Source of the DNA: Dyadobacter sp. CY345
GTDB lineage: Bacteria > Bacteroidota > Bacteroidia > Cytophagales > Spirosomataceae
Assembly: GCF_021502725.1 (NCBI RefSeq)
Contig: NZ_JAKFFS010000001.1
Span: 2,232,001-2,296,000 of the forward strand
DNA: 64,000 nt
Direction of reading: 5' to 3'
Shown here: in pieces, positions 1-8,758 of the stretch
Position numbering within the stretch: position 1 is the first letter of the stretch
Layout: each line of letters begins with the position of its first letter
Program-made: the position numbers and the translations under genes
Notes under the pieces: generated by a model
Seen by the model: the letters and a program-made list of their open reading frames with translations, nothing else
Database searches by the model: none
What the model was told of the DNA's origin: nothing

Positions 1-255
1 GTCCCAACTTTAAGGCTGTTTATTGAAGGACAAAGTGACTTTGACACCCGAACCTTACTTGATTCCAGACATGTCAGAACTTTGGTTCAGTATCTAAAGG
101 AATATGATTCGGTAACAGCCAAAGTGTTTTCAAGAATAATAAATATTTCAGAAAAGAGGGCAGAACGCTTGCTGAATGATCTGGCGGAGAAACAGGTGTT
201 GTTGAGATTGAAAAAAGGTAAACCGGAATTATTCAGTTTAAAATGGGTTGAATAA
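1..255 (+). CDS. C-terminal part of a winged-helix-like protein (5' truncated)
   Basis: The reading frame is open from the first base and ends with TAA at 253-255, giving 84 residues of a protein that starts outside the window. The segment from about residue 27 to the end (RTLVQYLKEYDSV, then SEKRAERLLNDLAEKQVL, then a short basic hairpin) looks like a small winged-helix DNA-binding unit. I cannot assign a family from this tail. It converges on the FKBP gene and shares its terminator. Confidence 0.6.
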   Translation, partial: VPTLRLFIEGQSDFDTRTLLDSRHVRTLVQYLKEYDSVTAKVFSRIINISEKRAERLLNDLAEKQVLLRLKKGKPELFSLKWVE

Positions 256-261
256 AAGGAT

Positions 262-310
262 ATACATAAAAACGGCTTTGAATCAAAAATTCAAAGCCGT
301 TTTTATGTAT
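262..310. terminator. Bidirectional intrinsic terminator
   Basis: A 21-base stem (262-282 pairs with 290-310) contains AACGGCTTTGAA with its complement and is flanked by A and T runs, so it can stop transcription from both the partial gene and the convergent FKBP gene. Confidence 0.85.
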
Positions 311-320
311 TATCAATAAA

Positions 321-752
321 TTACTCAATACCAACAAGTTCCAGTTCAAAGATCAAATCCTGACCCGCCAATGGATGGTTTGCATCCAGAAGCACATGAG
401 TTTCTGTAACTTCTTTAACGATAACCGGGATAACCTGGCCATTACCATCCTGATGCATATTTAGCGTGATACCAACTTCAAGTGGAATATCAGCAGGAAT
501 CTGGCTGCGCTCGAAATTTACGATCATATCTTCATTCAAAGGTCCGTATGCCTCTTCGTTAGGAATATGGATTGTTTTTTTATCTCCAACTGCCATGCCT
601 GTAACGCCATCATCAAACCCTTTGATCACTTGTCCGCTTCCCAATAGAAATGACAATGGTTCACGTCCTGCTGAGGAATCAAACAGTTGGCCATCCGGAA
701 GGGTGCCTGTGTAGTGTACCTGGACAGTATCACCTGCTTGTGCTTGTTTCAT
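321..752 (-). CDS. FKBP-type peptidyl-prolyl cis-trans isomerase, SlyD-like
   Basis: A 143-residue cytoplasmic prolyl isomerase and probable folding chaperone. The FKBP core is visible in two halves: VQVHYTGTLPDGQLFDSS near the start and the late strand DANHPLAGQDLIFELELV. Between them, at roughly residues 70-120, lies the insert-in-flap region typical of SlyD proteins. The His-rich metal-binding tail of E. coli SlyD is absent. I chose the ATG at 752. An upstream in-frame ATG at 890 would add 46 residues that do not look like FKBP and would run into the end of proS. The gene lies 67 bases downstream of proS on the same strand and may be cotranscribed with it. Confidence 0.9.
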   Translation of the reverse strand: MKQAQAGDTVQVHYTGTLPDGQLFDSSAGREPLSFLLGSGQVIKGFDDGVTGMAVGDKKTIHIPNEEAYGPLNEDMIVNFERSQIPADIPLEVGITLNMHQDGNGQVIPVIVKEVTETHVLLDANHPLAGQDLIFELELVGIE

Positions 753-819
753 TTTGTTAGATATAATGGTAAAAAAATATATTAAGGTGATGCTTGCTAG
801 TGTTTGAAAGTTTTTCTTA

Positions 820-2295
820 TCAATAAGCTCTTGCAAACACAACACGCCTCGACGAAGGATTGCCTGAATAAATACAAACGCCTTCTTCATCTTCGGAATT
901 TAAAGGAACGCAGCGGATAGTTGCTTTAGTTTCTTCTTTAATTTTTTCTTCCGTTTCGGACGTTCCATCCCAGTGCGCCAGAATGAAGCCGCCTTTGGTA
1001 TCCAATACCTTGTTAAACTCTTCGAAAGTATCTACTTTATAAGTATTTTCTTCACGAAAGGCTAGGGCTTTATTATAAATCGATTCCTGAATATTATCAA
1101 GCAAAGCGCTGATGTGCTCGATGATACCTTCCAGTGAAACAGTTTCTTTCGTCTTTGTATCGCGGCGTGCGATTTCAACAGTATTGTTTTCCAGATCACG
1201 GGCACCCATCGCCAAACGAACAGGGACGCCTTTCAATTCATACTCAGCGAATTTGTAACCAGGTTTGTAAGCGTCGTTATTATCAAACTTAACACTGATA
1301 CCTTTTTTCCTCAATTCTTTTGTTATCTCACTCACCTTCTCAGAAATCTGGGTAAGTTGTTCTTCATTTTTATAGATCGGAACAATCACTACCTGAATAG
1401 GCGCAAGTTTAGGTGGTAAAACCAATCCGCTGTCATCAGAATGTGCCATAATCAGCGCACCCATCAAACGTGTGCTTACACCCCATGAGGTACCCCAAAC
1501 ATATTCAAGTTTTCCTTCCTTATCCTGGAATTTAACATCAAAAGCGTTAGCGAAGTTTTGTCCGAGAAAATGGGATGTTCCTGCCTGTAGCGCTTTTCCG
1601 TCCTGCATAAGTGCTTCGATACAATAGGTATCCACAGCGCCTGCGAAACGTTCATTTGCTGTTTTAACACCTTTCACGACCGGAAGTGCCATCCATTCCT
1701 CTGCAAACTGAGCATAGATTTCAAGCATTTGTTTCGTCTCCGCTACCGCTTCCGCAGAAGTCGAATGCGCAGTATGTCCTTCCTGCCAAAGAAATTCAGT
1801 GGTTCTTAGAAACAATCTTGTACGCATTTCCCAACGCACCACATTCGCCCATTGATTTATCAAAAGCGGCAAGTCGCGATACGATTGAATCCAGTTTTTG
1901 TATGTACTCCAAATCACCGTTTCCGATGTTGGACGTACGATTAATTCTTCTTCCAATTTGGCTTCGGGATCAACAATTACGCCACCGCCATTTGGGTCAT
2001 TTTTTAATCTATAATGAGTTACAACTGCACATTCTTTTGCAAATCCTTCAACGTGGGAAGCCTCTTTGCTCAGATATGATTTCGGGATAAATAGGGGAAA
2101 ATAAGCATTCTGATGGCCTGTTTCCTTAAACATATCATCCAATGCGCGCTGCATTTTTTCCCAGATAGAATAGCCGTAGGGCTTAATTACCATACAACCT
2201 CTCACAGCGGAAGTTTCAGCCAAATCGGCCCTTTTTACAAGTTCATTGTACCATTCGGAGTAATTTTCACTGCGTGTTGGTAAGGCTTTACTCAT
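820..2295 (-). CDS. proS: Prolyl-tRNA synthetase
   Basis: Cytoplasmic enzyme of 491 residues that charges tRNA-Pro with proline. It is a class II synthetase of the shorter archaeal/eukaryotic-like type, which lacks the editing insertion of the E. coli enzyme. Visible elements are RPTSET (121-126), motif 2 (RWEMRTR at 154-160, [10 protein letters not shown] at 168-177), motif 3 ([17 protein letters not shown] at 272-287), an anticodon-binding domain from about 300 (APIQVVIVP), and the C-terminal Cys-containing extension that ends in a Tyr. The start [16 protein letters not shown] is the usual one for this family. A perfect -7 element lies about 70 bases upstream. Confidence 0.97.
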   Translation of the reverse strand: MSKALPTRSENYSEWYNELVKRADLAETSAVRGCMVIKPYGYSIWEKMQRALDDMFKETGHQNAYFPLFIPKSYLSKEASHVEGFAKECAVVTHYRLKNDPNGGGVIVDPEAKLEEELIVRPTSETVIWSTYKNWIQSYRDLPLLINQWANVVRWEMRTRLFLRTTEFLWQEGHTAHSTSAEAVAETKQMLEIYAQFAEEWMALPVVKGVKTANERFAGAVDTYCIEALMQDGKALQAGTSHFLGQNFANAFDVKFQDKEGKLEYVWGTSWGVSTRLMGALIMAHSDDSGLVLPPKLAPIQVVIVPIYKNEEQLTQISEKVSEITKELRKKGISVKFDNNDAYKPGYKFAEYELKGVPVRLAMGARDLENNTVEIARRDTKTKETVSLEGIIEHISALLDNIQESIYNKALAFREENTYKVDTFEEFNKVLDTKGGFILAHWDGTSETEEKIKEETKATIRCVPLNSEDEEGVCIYSGNPSSRRVVFARAY

Positions 2296-2361
2296 TCTTC
2301 TTAAATATTATGTAATGGAAAGCAGTATGACGGTTTGTCAACTCGCTTTTTAATCAAGTTG

Positions 2362-2369
2362 CAAAGATA
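2362..2369 (-). promoter_or_regulatory. Bacteroidota -7 element upstream of proS
   Basis: On the minus strand this reads TATCTTTG, an exact match to TAnnTTTG, 67 bases before the proS start codon. I see no clear TTG at the expected -33 position, so this is supported by the -7 box alone. Confidence 0.4.
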
Positions 2370-2476
2370 GTTTTTTATGTTAACTTTGGAATTAATGTCA
2401 TAATAATGATGTTTTATTAAAGTCTGGTACAAAATTTTATGTATATTAGAGACAACATTATAAACTACTAAGAGCC

Positions 2477-3778
2477 ATGGGGAGCATGAATAATTTAAAG
2501 TATCTCTCAGTGATGTTGCTATTTGGTGTTGGTGCCTGTACCAACAATCAATATGCATCTCAGGGGGGATATGATGACCTTTACGGAGGGAATCCAAATT
2601 CGGGAGAAGTAAGAAGAGATTCGCGTGCCAGAGGCGGGCGTTCACAAGAGGAGCTATCTCGTTCAAATAATCCTGATTATCAGGGGTCAGATGAAGAGCA
2701 ACTAGCTGGTAGTGCTGATTACTACGATGATTCGTACCTTTCAGCAAGAGGTGTTCAGAGAAATTTGAACGATAATGTTGGTTACAATGCTGGATTCACG
2801 GATGGTTTTAATCAAGCTACACGTTTATCAGGTGGTTACGGTTTTAGCCCATATTCAAATTTTAATCCATATTTCGGAGGAAGCGGTCTAAGCCTTGGCT
2901 TGGGCTTTGGCTTTGGTAATATGTTTAGAATGAGACCGTCGATTGCGATGGGCTATGGTATGGGAATGGGTTACGGCATGGGAGGAATGGGTTATGGTAT
3001 GGGTGGCTTCGGTTACTCGCCATATTCGATGTATGGTTACAGTCCGTTTGGATATGATCCATTCTACGGTGGTTTCGGTTCAGGGCTTTATGGATACGAT
3101 GCATTCGGATATGGTGGTTATGGAGGCTACGGAGGATATGGGTACGGATATAACCCATGGGCTTACAACGCTCCGGTTATTGTTGTAAATAATACTGATC
3201 GCAGAGGATATTCAAGAACTTACGGCAATCGTGTTTCAGGCAATGGTGTGAGAGCTTCAGATCGTTATAACTCTAACTTTGTAAACACTCCGCGTTCATC
3301 GAATTCGGTTGGTCGCAGCAATGCCAGAACGTCTGGTGAATATACTGCGCCAAGGTCTAACGCACGTTCTTACTCGAACAGTGGCCGTGGGGTTTCTAAT
3401 GCGAATGGTAATTCGAATGCAAGGACTTATTCGAGAGATAATAATTCAAGTGATGGAAATACTTATTATTCTCGTCCGCGACAATCATCAGGAAGTAACT
3501 ATTCCAATAATTTGAATACTTACACGCCGCGGTCGTCAAGGACTAACAATAACGATTCCTATAGCGCACCAGCGAGAAGCCAGTCTAACTATTCTGCTCC
3601 TTCACGCAGTACGCAATCTTATCAGGCGCCGACCAGAAGTTATAACGATGCTCCGGCGAGAAGCAATAACACATATAATGCACCAGCGAGAACTTACAGT
3701 GCACCGACTTACAGTGCGCCAAGTAGCGGTGGTGGAGGAGGCGGTGGTCGTTCGTCTTCTTCGAGAGGTCCACGCTGA
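2477..3778 (+). CDS. Gly/Tyr-rich low-complexity lipoprotein
   Basis: A 433-residue protein with a lipoprotein signal ending FGVGAC (lipidated Cys 21), so probably anchored in a membrane and facing the periplasm or the surface. Residues about 30-100 are polar and acidic. Residues about 120-230 are dominated by Gly, Tyr, Phe and Met, with runs such as GYGMGMGYGMGGMGYGMGG. There is a short hydrophobic strand (APVIVVNN). The rest to the C-terminus is Ser/Asn/Arg/Tyr-rich with repeated YSAP and APARS units and a poly-Gly stretch before SSSSRGPR. No enzyme domain is visible. A second ATG at 2486 is an equally good start. Both give the same signal peptide core. Function unknown. Confidence 0.8.
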   Translation: MGSMNNLKYLSVMLLFGVGACTNNQYASQGGYDDLYGGNPNSGEVRRDSRARGGRSQEELSRSNNPDYQGSDEEQLAGSADYYDDSYLSARGVQRNLNDNVGYNAGFTDGFNQATRLSGGYGFSPYSNFNPYFGGSGLSLGLGFGFGNMFRMRPSIAMGYGMGMGYGMGGMGYGMGGFGYSPYSMYGYSPFGYDPFYGGFGSGLYGYDAFGYGGYGGYGGYGYGYNPWAYNAPVIVVNNTDRRGYSRTYGNRVSGNGVRASDRYNSNFVNTPRSSNSVGRSNARTSGEYTAPRSNARSYSNSGRGVSNANGNSNARTYSRDNNSSDGNTYYSRPRQSSGSNYSNNLNTYTPRSSRTNNNDSYSAPARSQSNYSAPSRSTQSYQAPTRSYNDAPARSNNTYNAPARTYSAPTYSAPSSGGGGGGGRSSSSRGPR

Positions 3779-3816
3779 TAATCAGGAATGATTTTTATAC
3801 GTTGAAAATATAATTT

Positions 3817-3852
3817 AGACCCTGCAAAATGTCATATTTTTGCAGGGTCTTC
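3817..3852 (+). terminator. Intrinsic terminator after the Gly/Tyr-rich lipoprotein gene
   Basis: The stem AGACCCTGCAAAA (3817-3829) pairs with TTTTGCAGGGTCT (3838-3850 region) across a short loop. It lies 39 bases after the stop codon and upstream of the FadL-like gene, separating the two transcripts. Confidence 0.8.
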
Positions 3853-3893
3853 GTTTAGTAACCAGTATATATAATTAAAAAATTACTCTCGCC

Positions 3894-5453
3894 ATGACAA
3901 AACCCAAAATATGGATCGGGCTATTTTGCAGTCTAACGTTTTCTTTTCCAACCTTTGCACAATATGCGTCCGATGCTTTTAGATATTCAGAAATTAATCA
4001 AACAGGAAGTGCCCGTTTCCAGGGGCTTGGGGGAAATCATACGGCTTTGGGGGGCGATCCAAGTTCAATAAGCGGAAATCCTGCCGGGCTTGGTTTTTAT
4101 TCAAGGTCTGAGGTTAGCCTTAGCCCGTCAATAACTAATTTCGGAACAAAGACGAGTTATATTGATAACACTACATCGGATAGTAAATCTAACTTTAATC
4201 TTGCGCAGGCATCATTAGTCATCACCAGTCAGCCAAGTTTTCAAAGAAAATGGAAAAGATCATCACTTGGAATTTCTTACTCACGTCAGCAGTCTTTCCA
4301 AAATAGGTTTAGCTATTCAGGATTAAATAATCGGAGCGCCTATGTTGACAAGGTGATTGACGATGCAAATAATGCAAATCTCGCGCAGTCTACACTAGCA
4401 CAAGATTATTTGCCTGGGACATCGACGGAGCTGCCTCTGGCATATTCGGAAGCAGCTGCTTATTTTGGGATGCAATACATTTATCCAACCACGAGCGCAG
4501 GTCCTCCATATGCAAGAGACGACAGACAGAGGGCATCAAATCAATCAGGAATATTTGATTCGAAAGGTGGCCAGACGCAGTGGACAGTTGCATACGCCGG
4601 AAATTATGACGATAAATTGTATATCGGTGGCTCGATAGGTTTCACCAGAATTAAATATGATTATTCACATTCTTTTACCGATAGCTTCGTCAATCCTACT
4701 GTGTTTAACAGCGCATCGCAGAATGAGGAATTATCAGCTTCCGGAAATGGTATAAATGCAACTTTCGGTTTGATATATAAAGTTTCTCCCACACTTCAAT
4801 TCGGTGGCGCGTTGACGTCTCCAACATTTATGGCCATTAAAGAAACATTTACCCAAAGTTTGAGAGCTGATTACATTAGAGGATCAATTCTCGATGATAA
4901 TGGGAATGATGTTGGGCCGGTTGAAAATTATATTCCGGTCGCTCCAAACGATTTTGAATACTCAATTACCAGTCCGCTACGTGGTTCTGTCGGTGCCACT
5001 GTATTCCTGTCAAACAAGGGCTTTTTAACGGGTTCGCTGGAATACGTAGGTTATGGCGCGATGCGGGTAAGAACAAATTTCTATTCTGCCAGTGCAGACA
5101 ACAACGCATTCAGGGATGATTACAAGGCTGAAATAAAAGATACTTACAAAGGTGCTGTGAATGCCCGGTTGGGTGGTGAATATCGCGCAGGAATTTGGAG
5201 AGGAAGATTGGGGCTGGCTTATCTGTCAGACCCATATAGATTCGCGTCGGATGATATAAACAGAGACAAATTGTTGTTTTCCTTGGGAGCTGGTGTGCGT
5301 AACAGCCGTTTCTTCGCAGATATTTCAGGCACTTACAATACATTCAAATCCGTTTATACTCCTTATGTTTTGAACAATTCTGAGGACTATGCGTCCGCGA
5401 GAATCACAAATAATACTGTTAATGTAGTTTTGTCAATAGGAACATTTTTCTAA
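3894..5453 (+). CDS. FadL/OmpP1-family outer membrane transport protein
   Basis: A 519-residue beta-barrel protein with a Sec signal peptide (cleavage probably after SFPTFAQ). Family features are an N-terminal segment rich in Gly and Asn with the pattern GGNHTALGGDPSSISGNPAGL, followed by alternating beta strands ending in an aromatic residue (VVLSIGTFF). FadL-type proteins pass hydrophobic molecules such as long-chain fatty acids or aromatics across the outer membrane. Many Bacteroidota copies are annotated as hemin receptors without proof. The substrate cannot be read from the sequence. It is flanked by terminators on both sides, so it is probably monocistronic. Confidence 0.85.
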   Translation: MTKPKIWIGLFCSLTFSFPTFAQYASDAFRYSEINQTGSARFQGLGGNHTALGGDPSSISGNPAGLGFYSRSEVSLSPSITNFGTKTSYIDNTTSDSKSNFNLAQASLVITSQPSFQRKWKRSSLGISYSRQQSFQNRFSYSGLNNRSAYVDKVIDDANNANLAQSTLAQDYLPGTSTELPLAYSEAAAYFGMQYIYPTTSAGPPYARDDRQRASNQSGIFDSKGGQTQWTVAYAGNYDDKLYIGGSIGFTRIKYDYSHSFTDSFVNPTVFNSASQNEELSASGNGINATFGLIYKVSPTLQFGGALTSPTFMAIKETFTQSLRADYIRGSILDDNGNDVGPVENYIPVAPNDFEYSITSPLRGSVGATVFLSNKGFLTGSLEYVGYGAMRVRTNFYSASADNNAFRDDYKAEIKDTYKGAVNARLGGEYRAGIWRGRLGLAYLSDPYRFASDDINRDKLLFSLGAGVRNSRFFADISGTYNTFKSVYTPYVLNNSEDYASARITNNTVNVVLSIGTFF

Positions 5454-5467
5454 AATAAAATGGTCAT

Positions 5468-5504
5468 AAAAAAGCAGAGCTCAAATCGGGCTCTGCTTTT
5501 TTTT
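5468..5504. terminator. Bidirectional intrinsic terminator
   Basis: AAAAAAGCAGAGC (5468-5480) pairs with GCTCTGCTTTTTT (5490-5502) across a nine-base loop. It serves the FadL-like gene on the plus strand and aroK on the minus strand, whose stop codon it touches. Confidence 0.85.
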
Positions 5505-6009
5505 ATAGCAACGGCTGAACAATCGTCGACAATTGTGTCACATCGCTGTCTCCCGAAAGCGTATAATCCGCACGGGAATAATAGGGAAGCCGTTGTTGAT
5601 ATTTCTGTTCAAGTTCTTTTTGAAGAGATGTTGCGCCGGATAATAACGGTCGGTCATCTTTTCCGTGATGTTGGATACGTCTGGCAAGCTCATTTGGGCT
5701 GACGTCAAGGAAGATACTAATCCCACTTTTTTTAATAAAATCCATGTTGTCAAAAAAACATGGAGCTCCGCCGCCAGTCGCTATAACCACTCGCCGATTT
5801 TCGATCGTGTTTTTTAAAACACGGCTTTCCACCTCGCGAAAATATGATTCTCCCTTCTGACTAAAAATTTCTTGAATTGTCATATTTTGATCTTTCTCGA
5901 TCAGTTTATCCATATCGACAAAGCGATAATTCAGAAGCCGCGCAAGTTTTTTTCCCAAAGTAGACTTCCCCGAAGAGGGCAGCCCGATAAGAAATATGTT
6001 TTTCATCAA
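5503..6009 (-). CDS. aroK: Shikimate kinase
   Basis: Cytoplasmic enzyme of 168 residues that phosphorylates shikimate to shikimate 3-phosphate, the fifth step of the chorismate pathway. The Walker A loop GLPSSGKST is at 9-17, the shikimate-binding Asp pair is in VDMDKLIE (31-38), Arg 59 lies in SYFREVESR, the GGG motif is at 79-81, and the lid arginine is in DDRPLL. Length is normal for the family. It lies 21 bases downstream of the DoxX/BT_3928 gene on the same strand and is probably in one operon with it and the DUF1599 gene. Confidence 0.95.
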   Translation of the reverse strand: MMKNIFLIGLPSSGKSTLGKKLARLLNYRFVDMDKLIEKDQNMTIQEIFSQKGESYFREVESRVLKNTIENRRVVIATGGGAPCFFDNMDFIKKSGISIFLDVSPNELARRIQHHGKDDRPLLSGATSLQKELEQKYQQRLPYYSRADYTLSGDSDVTQLSTIVQPLL

Positions 6010-6030
6010 TTAAATGCTCTTTGGGTAATA

Positions 6031-7125
6031 TTATTTCGCCGCATCTTCTAAGACTTCCTCCGGCGTTGGCGTGTCGTTATAATGCCATTTTCCTTTTACC
6101 GTTCCTTCGTTTAAAAGCCACAGACCGGGATTAGAACGGGAAATTGTTTTTAAAACCGTTGCATCGACATAATAGTACGGTAGAGACAGCTGGTGTTGGG
6201 TCAGGAATTCTGTTATTTCGGCGCTGCTGGCCGAAGTCAGGACAATCGGCTCAACTCCTTGCTTTTTTACCGCATTAACAAGTTTCTGAATGTCAGGAAA
6301 AGCAGCCGTGTTAATATCAGTCAGGTTTTTAATGATTAGGAAAAGCTTTTTGCCTTTAAAAGCTTGTTCGGTAAAATCACCATCGTCATTCCAGACCCTG
6401 AAATCAGTAATTGTTGGTTTTGCGTCTTCATTCATCACAATCATATCCTTGAAAACCATGGTCGTATCCGTTGGATATTGCTCGAATTCTAACTCTTTAC
6501 CGCCTTTGGTAAAAACATATTTGTAACGCAAAGGTTCGGAAGGTTTCATCTGAGCGGGAATATTGGCGCCGACACGGTATGCCAAAAGATCAAATATTGG
6601 TAAATGTCTTAATGAATAAACAGCAATTCCTAAAGAAGCGAAGGTTGAAAGCGCAACGATAAAACCGGTTGGCTGAGACTTGAATATTTTTCGATTATAA
6701 ATAATGAATACGATCAGAATCAGCAGAAATACATCCTTTCCAAAAGAAGTCCACGGAGTCAGTTTTATTGCTGCACCAAAACATCCGCAATCGGTCACCT
6801 TATTGAAGTATGCTGAATAAAATGTCAGGAACGTGAAAAATACGATGATTAATAATAATAGCCATGAAATTGTCTTTGGCTTATATCCAACGAGCAACGC
6901 GATTCCTAATACAACCTCTGCCGCGCAGAGAAATACGGAAAAGTAAAGCGCAAACGGTATGAGTGCTTCAAAAAAATGTTGAAAAGCAGAAAAATCTGTT
7001 GCAAAAACTTCAAAATATTCTTCGAGTTTGTATTGAGTCCCGACAGGATCGTTTAGTTTTATTAATCCTGAGAAGATAAATAACAGACCAACAATACCTC
7101 TGGAAATGTGCGCAAGAATTTTCAT
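6031..7125 (-). CDS. BT_3928-type DoxX family membrane protein
   Basis: A 364-residue inner membrane protein. The N-terminal half carries the DoxX-like four-helix bundle (GIVGLLFIFSGLIKLNDP at about 10-27, further helices near 55, 85 and 115). A Cys pair in DCGCFG lies at the mouth of the third and fourth helices. One more helix is near 145-170. The C-terminal part resembles a thioredoxin-like fold (KLFLIIKNLTD; PIVLTSASS) but has no CxxC. Bacteroidota proteins of this type are uncharacterised. The DoxX relation suggests a redox or quinone-linked role, which is inference. I chose the ATG at 7125; an in-frame TTG at 7146 would add only seven residues. Confidence 0.85.
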   Translation of the reverse strand: MKILAHISRGIVGLLFIFSGLIKLNDPVGTQYKLEEYFEVFATDFSAFQHFFEALIPFALYFSVFLCAAEVVLGIALLVGYKPKTISWLLLLIIVFFTFLTFYSAYFNKVTDCGCFGAAIKLTPWTSFGKDVFLLILIVFIIYNRKIFKSQPTGFIVALSTFASLGIAVYSLRHLPIFDLLAYRVGANIPAQMKPSEPLRYKYVFTKGGKELEFEQYPTDTTMVFKDMIVMNEDAKPTITDFRVWNDDGDFTEQAFKGKKLFLIIKNLTDINTAAFPDIQKLVNAVKKQGVEPIVLTSASSAEITEFLTQHQLSLPYYYVDATVLKTISRSNPGLWLLNEGTVKGKWHYNDTPTPEEVLEDAAK

Positions 7126-7154
7126 GTAGACAATTTTGTTAGGCAACCGTATTA

Positions 7155-7700
7155 TTAATTAGTTTGAAGGCCGTTCGATTTGATGAGGCAGAAAACAGAA
7201 TAATTTATAATATCCTGATACCCCGATTTGACACCTTCGGAAACAAGCGTAAATCCCTCGTTATCCTCAATTTGTTTAATTCGAAGCAATTTCATTAAAA
7301 TAATATCTGTCATCGAGCTGACACGCATATCTCTCCAGGCTTCACCATAGTCATGATTTTTATCAAAAAGCAGCTGTCGCACAATGCCAACCTGGTTGTT
7401 GTAAAGCCGTGTAAGTTCATCGGCATTGATATCACTTTTGTCGGAGCCAAGTTCAATCTGAATCAGGGCCATAACGCAATAATTGATAATTCCGACAAAT
7501 TCTCCGGAGATATCATCATTTACTTTCTGAACACCTTTTTCCTGGATCGTCCGGATCCGCTGGGCCTTGATAAAAATTTGATCCGTTATAGAAGGAATGC
7601 GCAAAATACGCCATGAAGTTCCGTAATCTTTATTTTTTTTTGTAAAAAGATCTTGGCAATACTGAATGATTTCCTGATATTCCGCTTCGGTCGATTTCAC
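7155..7700 (-). CDS. DUF1599 protein with a duplicated domain
   Basis: A 181-residue cytoplasmic protein made of two related halves. Each half has the pattern K(N)(K/H)DYGxxWRxxRxxSxTDxIxxKxxRIxxI, first at about residues 22-57 (KKNKDYGTSWRILR) and again at about 113-150 (DKNHDYGEAWRDMR). This family has also been called Nmad1, nucleotide-modification-associated domain 1, because phage members sit with DNA-base modification genes. The biochemical role of the bacterial housekeeping copies is unknown. It heads the group that continues with the DoxX protein and aroK and is divergent from folP. Confidence 0.85.
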   Translation of the reverse strand: MKSTEAEYQEIIQYCQDLFTKKNKDYGTSWRILRIPSITDQIFIKAQRIRTIQEKGVQKVNDDISGEFVGIINYCVMALIQIELGSDKSDINADELTRLYNNQVGIVRQLLFDKNHDYGEAWRDMRVSSMTDIILMKLLRIKQIEDNEGFTLVSEGVKSGYQDIINYSVFCLIKSNGLQTN

Positions 7701-7870
7701 GCGTACTTAAAATGTTTGGCTTAATTAAATCTTTAAAACGTAAAGCAATAATATCTTACGGCGCCGCTAACATCAGGCGAAAATCCTTGTATAAATTATT
7801 TGTGGACTACTTGACCGTCTGTCATTAAACTAGAAAAACACGCTTTTTATTCTAATATCATTGCTTTAAT

Positions 7871-8734
7871 ATGGCGCAAGTTAGTAAAAAATCGATCAAA
7901 ATTCGGGGACGACTACTGGATCTTTCGGTTCCAAAGGTGATGGGAATTTTGAACATTACACCAGATTCGTTCTATTCCGGAAGCAGGATGAAGTCGATGG
8001 AGGAGGTTACAGATCGTGCCGGGAAAATGCTGGAAGATGGTGCATCGATGCTTGACGTTGGTGGTTACTCCACAAGACCAGGGGCGCGGGAAGTGGGGAC
8101 TGAGGAGGAGCTTGACCGTATTGTTCCGGTGATAGCGCAGTTAAATAAGTATTTTCCCGAACTTATAATTTCCGTTGATACCTTTCGTTCAAAAGTGGCA
8201 CACCAGTCTGTTTTGAATGGTGCTCACATAATTAATGATGTAGCCGGAGGGAATTTGGATGGCGAAATGTTCAAGACTGTTGCTGAACTTGGCGTACCGT
8301 ATATATTGATGCACATGCGCGGCACGCCGGAATCCATGAGCAAACTTACCGATTATGATCCTCTGGTGCCAACAATATTGCAGGAATTGCAGGTGAAATT
8401 GGTTCGTTTACGGGACATGGGTGTTTCAGACGTCATCGTTGATCCGGGATTTGGTTTTGCTAAAACAATCCCTCAGAATTTTTCATTGATGAAAAATCTG
8501 TCTGAATTTCATAAGCTGGGTTGTCCGCTGCTTGTAGGAATATCTCGGAAAGGTATGATTTATAACACTTTGCATATCACTGCGGCGGAAGCTTTGAACG
8601 GTACGACGATTTTGAATACGATTTCTTTACAGCATGGAGCGTCAATTTTGCGTGTTCATGATGTGAAACCTGCGGTTGAAGCTGTAAAACTGTGGATGAC
8701 TACTATTGGTATGAATGAAAAAGTGGTAATTTAG
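7871..8734 (+). CDS. folP: Dihydropteroate synthase
   Basis: Cytoplasmic TIM-barrel enzyme of 287 residues that condenses p-aminobenzoate with the pterin pyrophosphate to form dihydropteroate in folate synthesis; it is the sulfonamide target. Visible motifs are MGILNITPDSFYSGSR (pterin pyrophosphate loop), DVGGYSTRPGA, ISVDTFRSKVA, HIINDVAGG, LMHMRGTPESM, VDPGFGFAKT and the late SRK (GISRKG) plus RVHDV. The gene precedes cdaA by 24 bases, an arrangement found in many Bacteroidota. Confidence 0.97.
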   Translation: MAQVSKKSIKIRGRLLDLSVPKVMGILNITPDSFYSGSRMKSMEEVTDRAGKMLEDGASMLDVGGYSTRPGAREVGTEEELDRIVPVIAQLNKYFPELIISVDTFRSKVAHQSVLNGAHIINDVAGGNLDGEMFKTVAELGVPYILMHMRGTPESMSKLTDYDPLVPTILQELQVKLVRLRDMGVSDVIVDPGFGFAKTIPQNFSLMKNLSEFHKLGCPLLVGISRKGMIYNTLHITAAEALNGTTILNTISLQHGASILRVHDVKPAVEAVKLWMTTIGMNEKVVI

Positions 8735-8758
8735 TCTTGAAATAATATTAATGTTATT

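Noticed and set aside
753..890. 46-residue N-terminal extension of the FKBP protein
   Set aside because: It overlaps the end of proS, has no similarity to FKBP proteins, and a good ATG at 752 begins exactly at the FKBP core.
1686..2090. 134-codon plus-strand frame inside proS
   Set aside because: It lies antisense to a clearly coding gene and its product shows no domain.
2943..3188. Second frame (Met/Trp-rich) within the Gly/Tyr-rich lipoprotein gene
   Set aside because: It is a shifted reading of the same repetitive DNA and has no start signal or domain.
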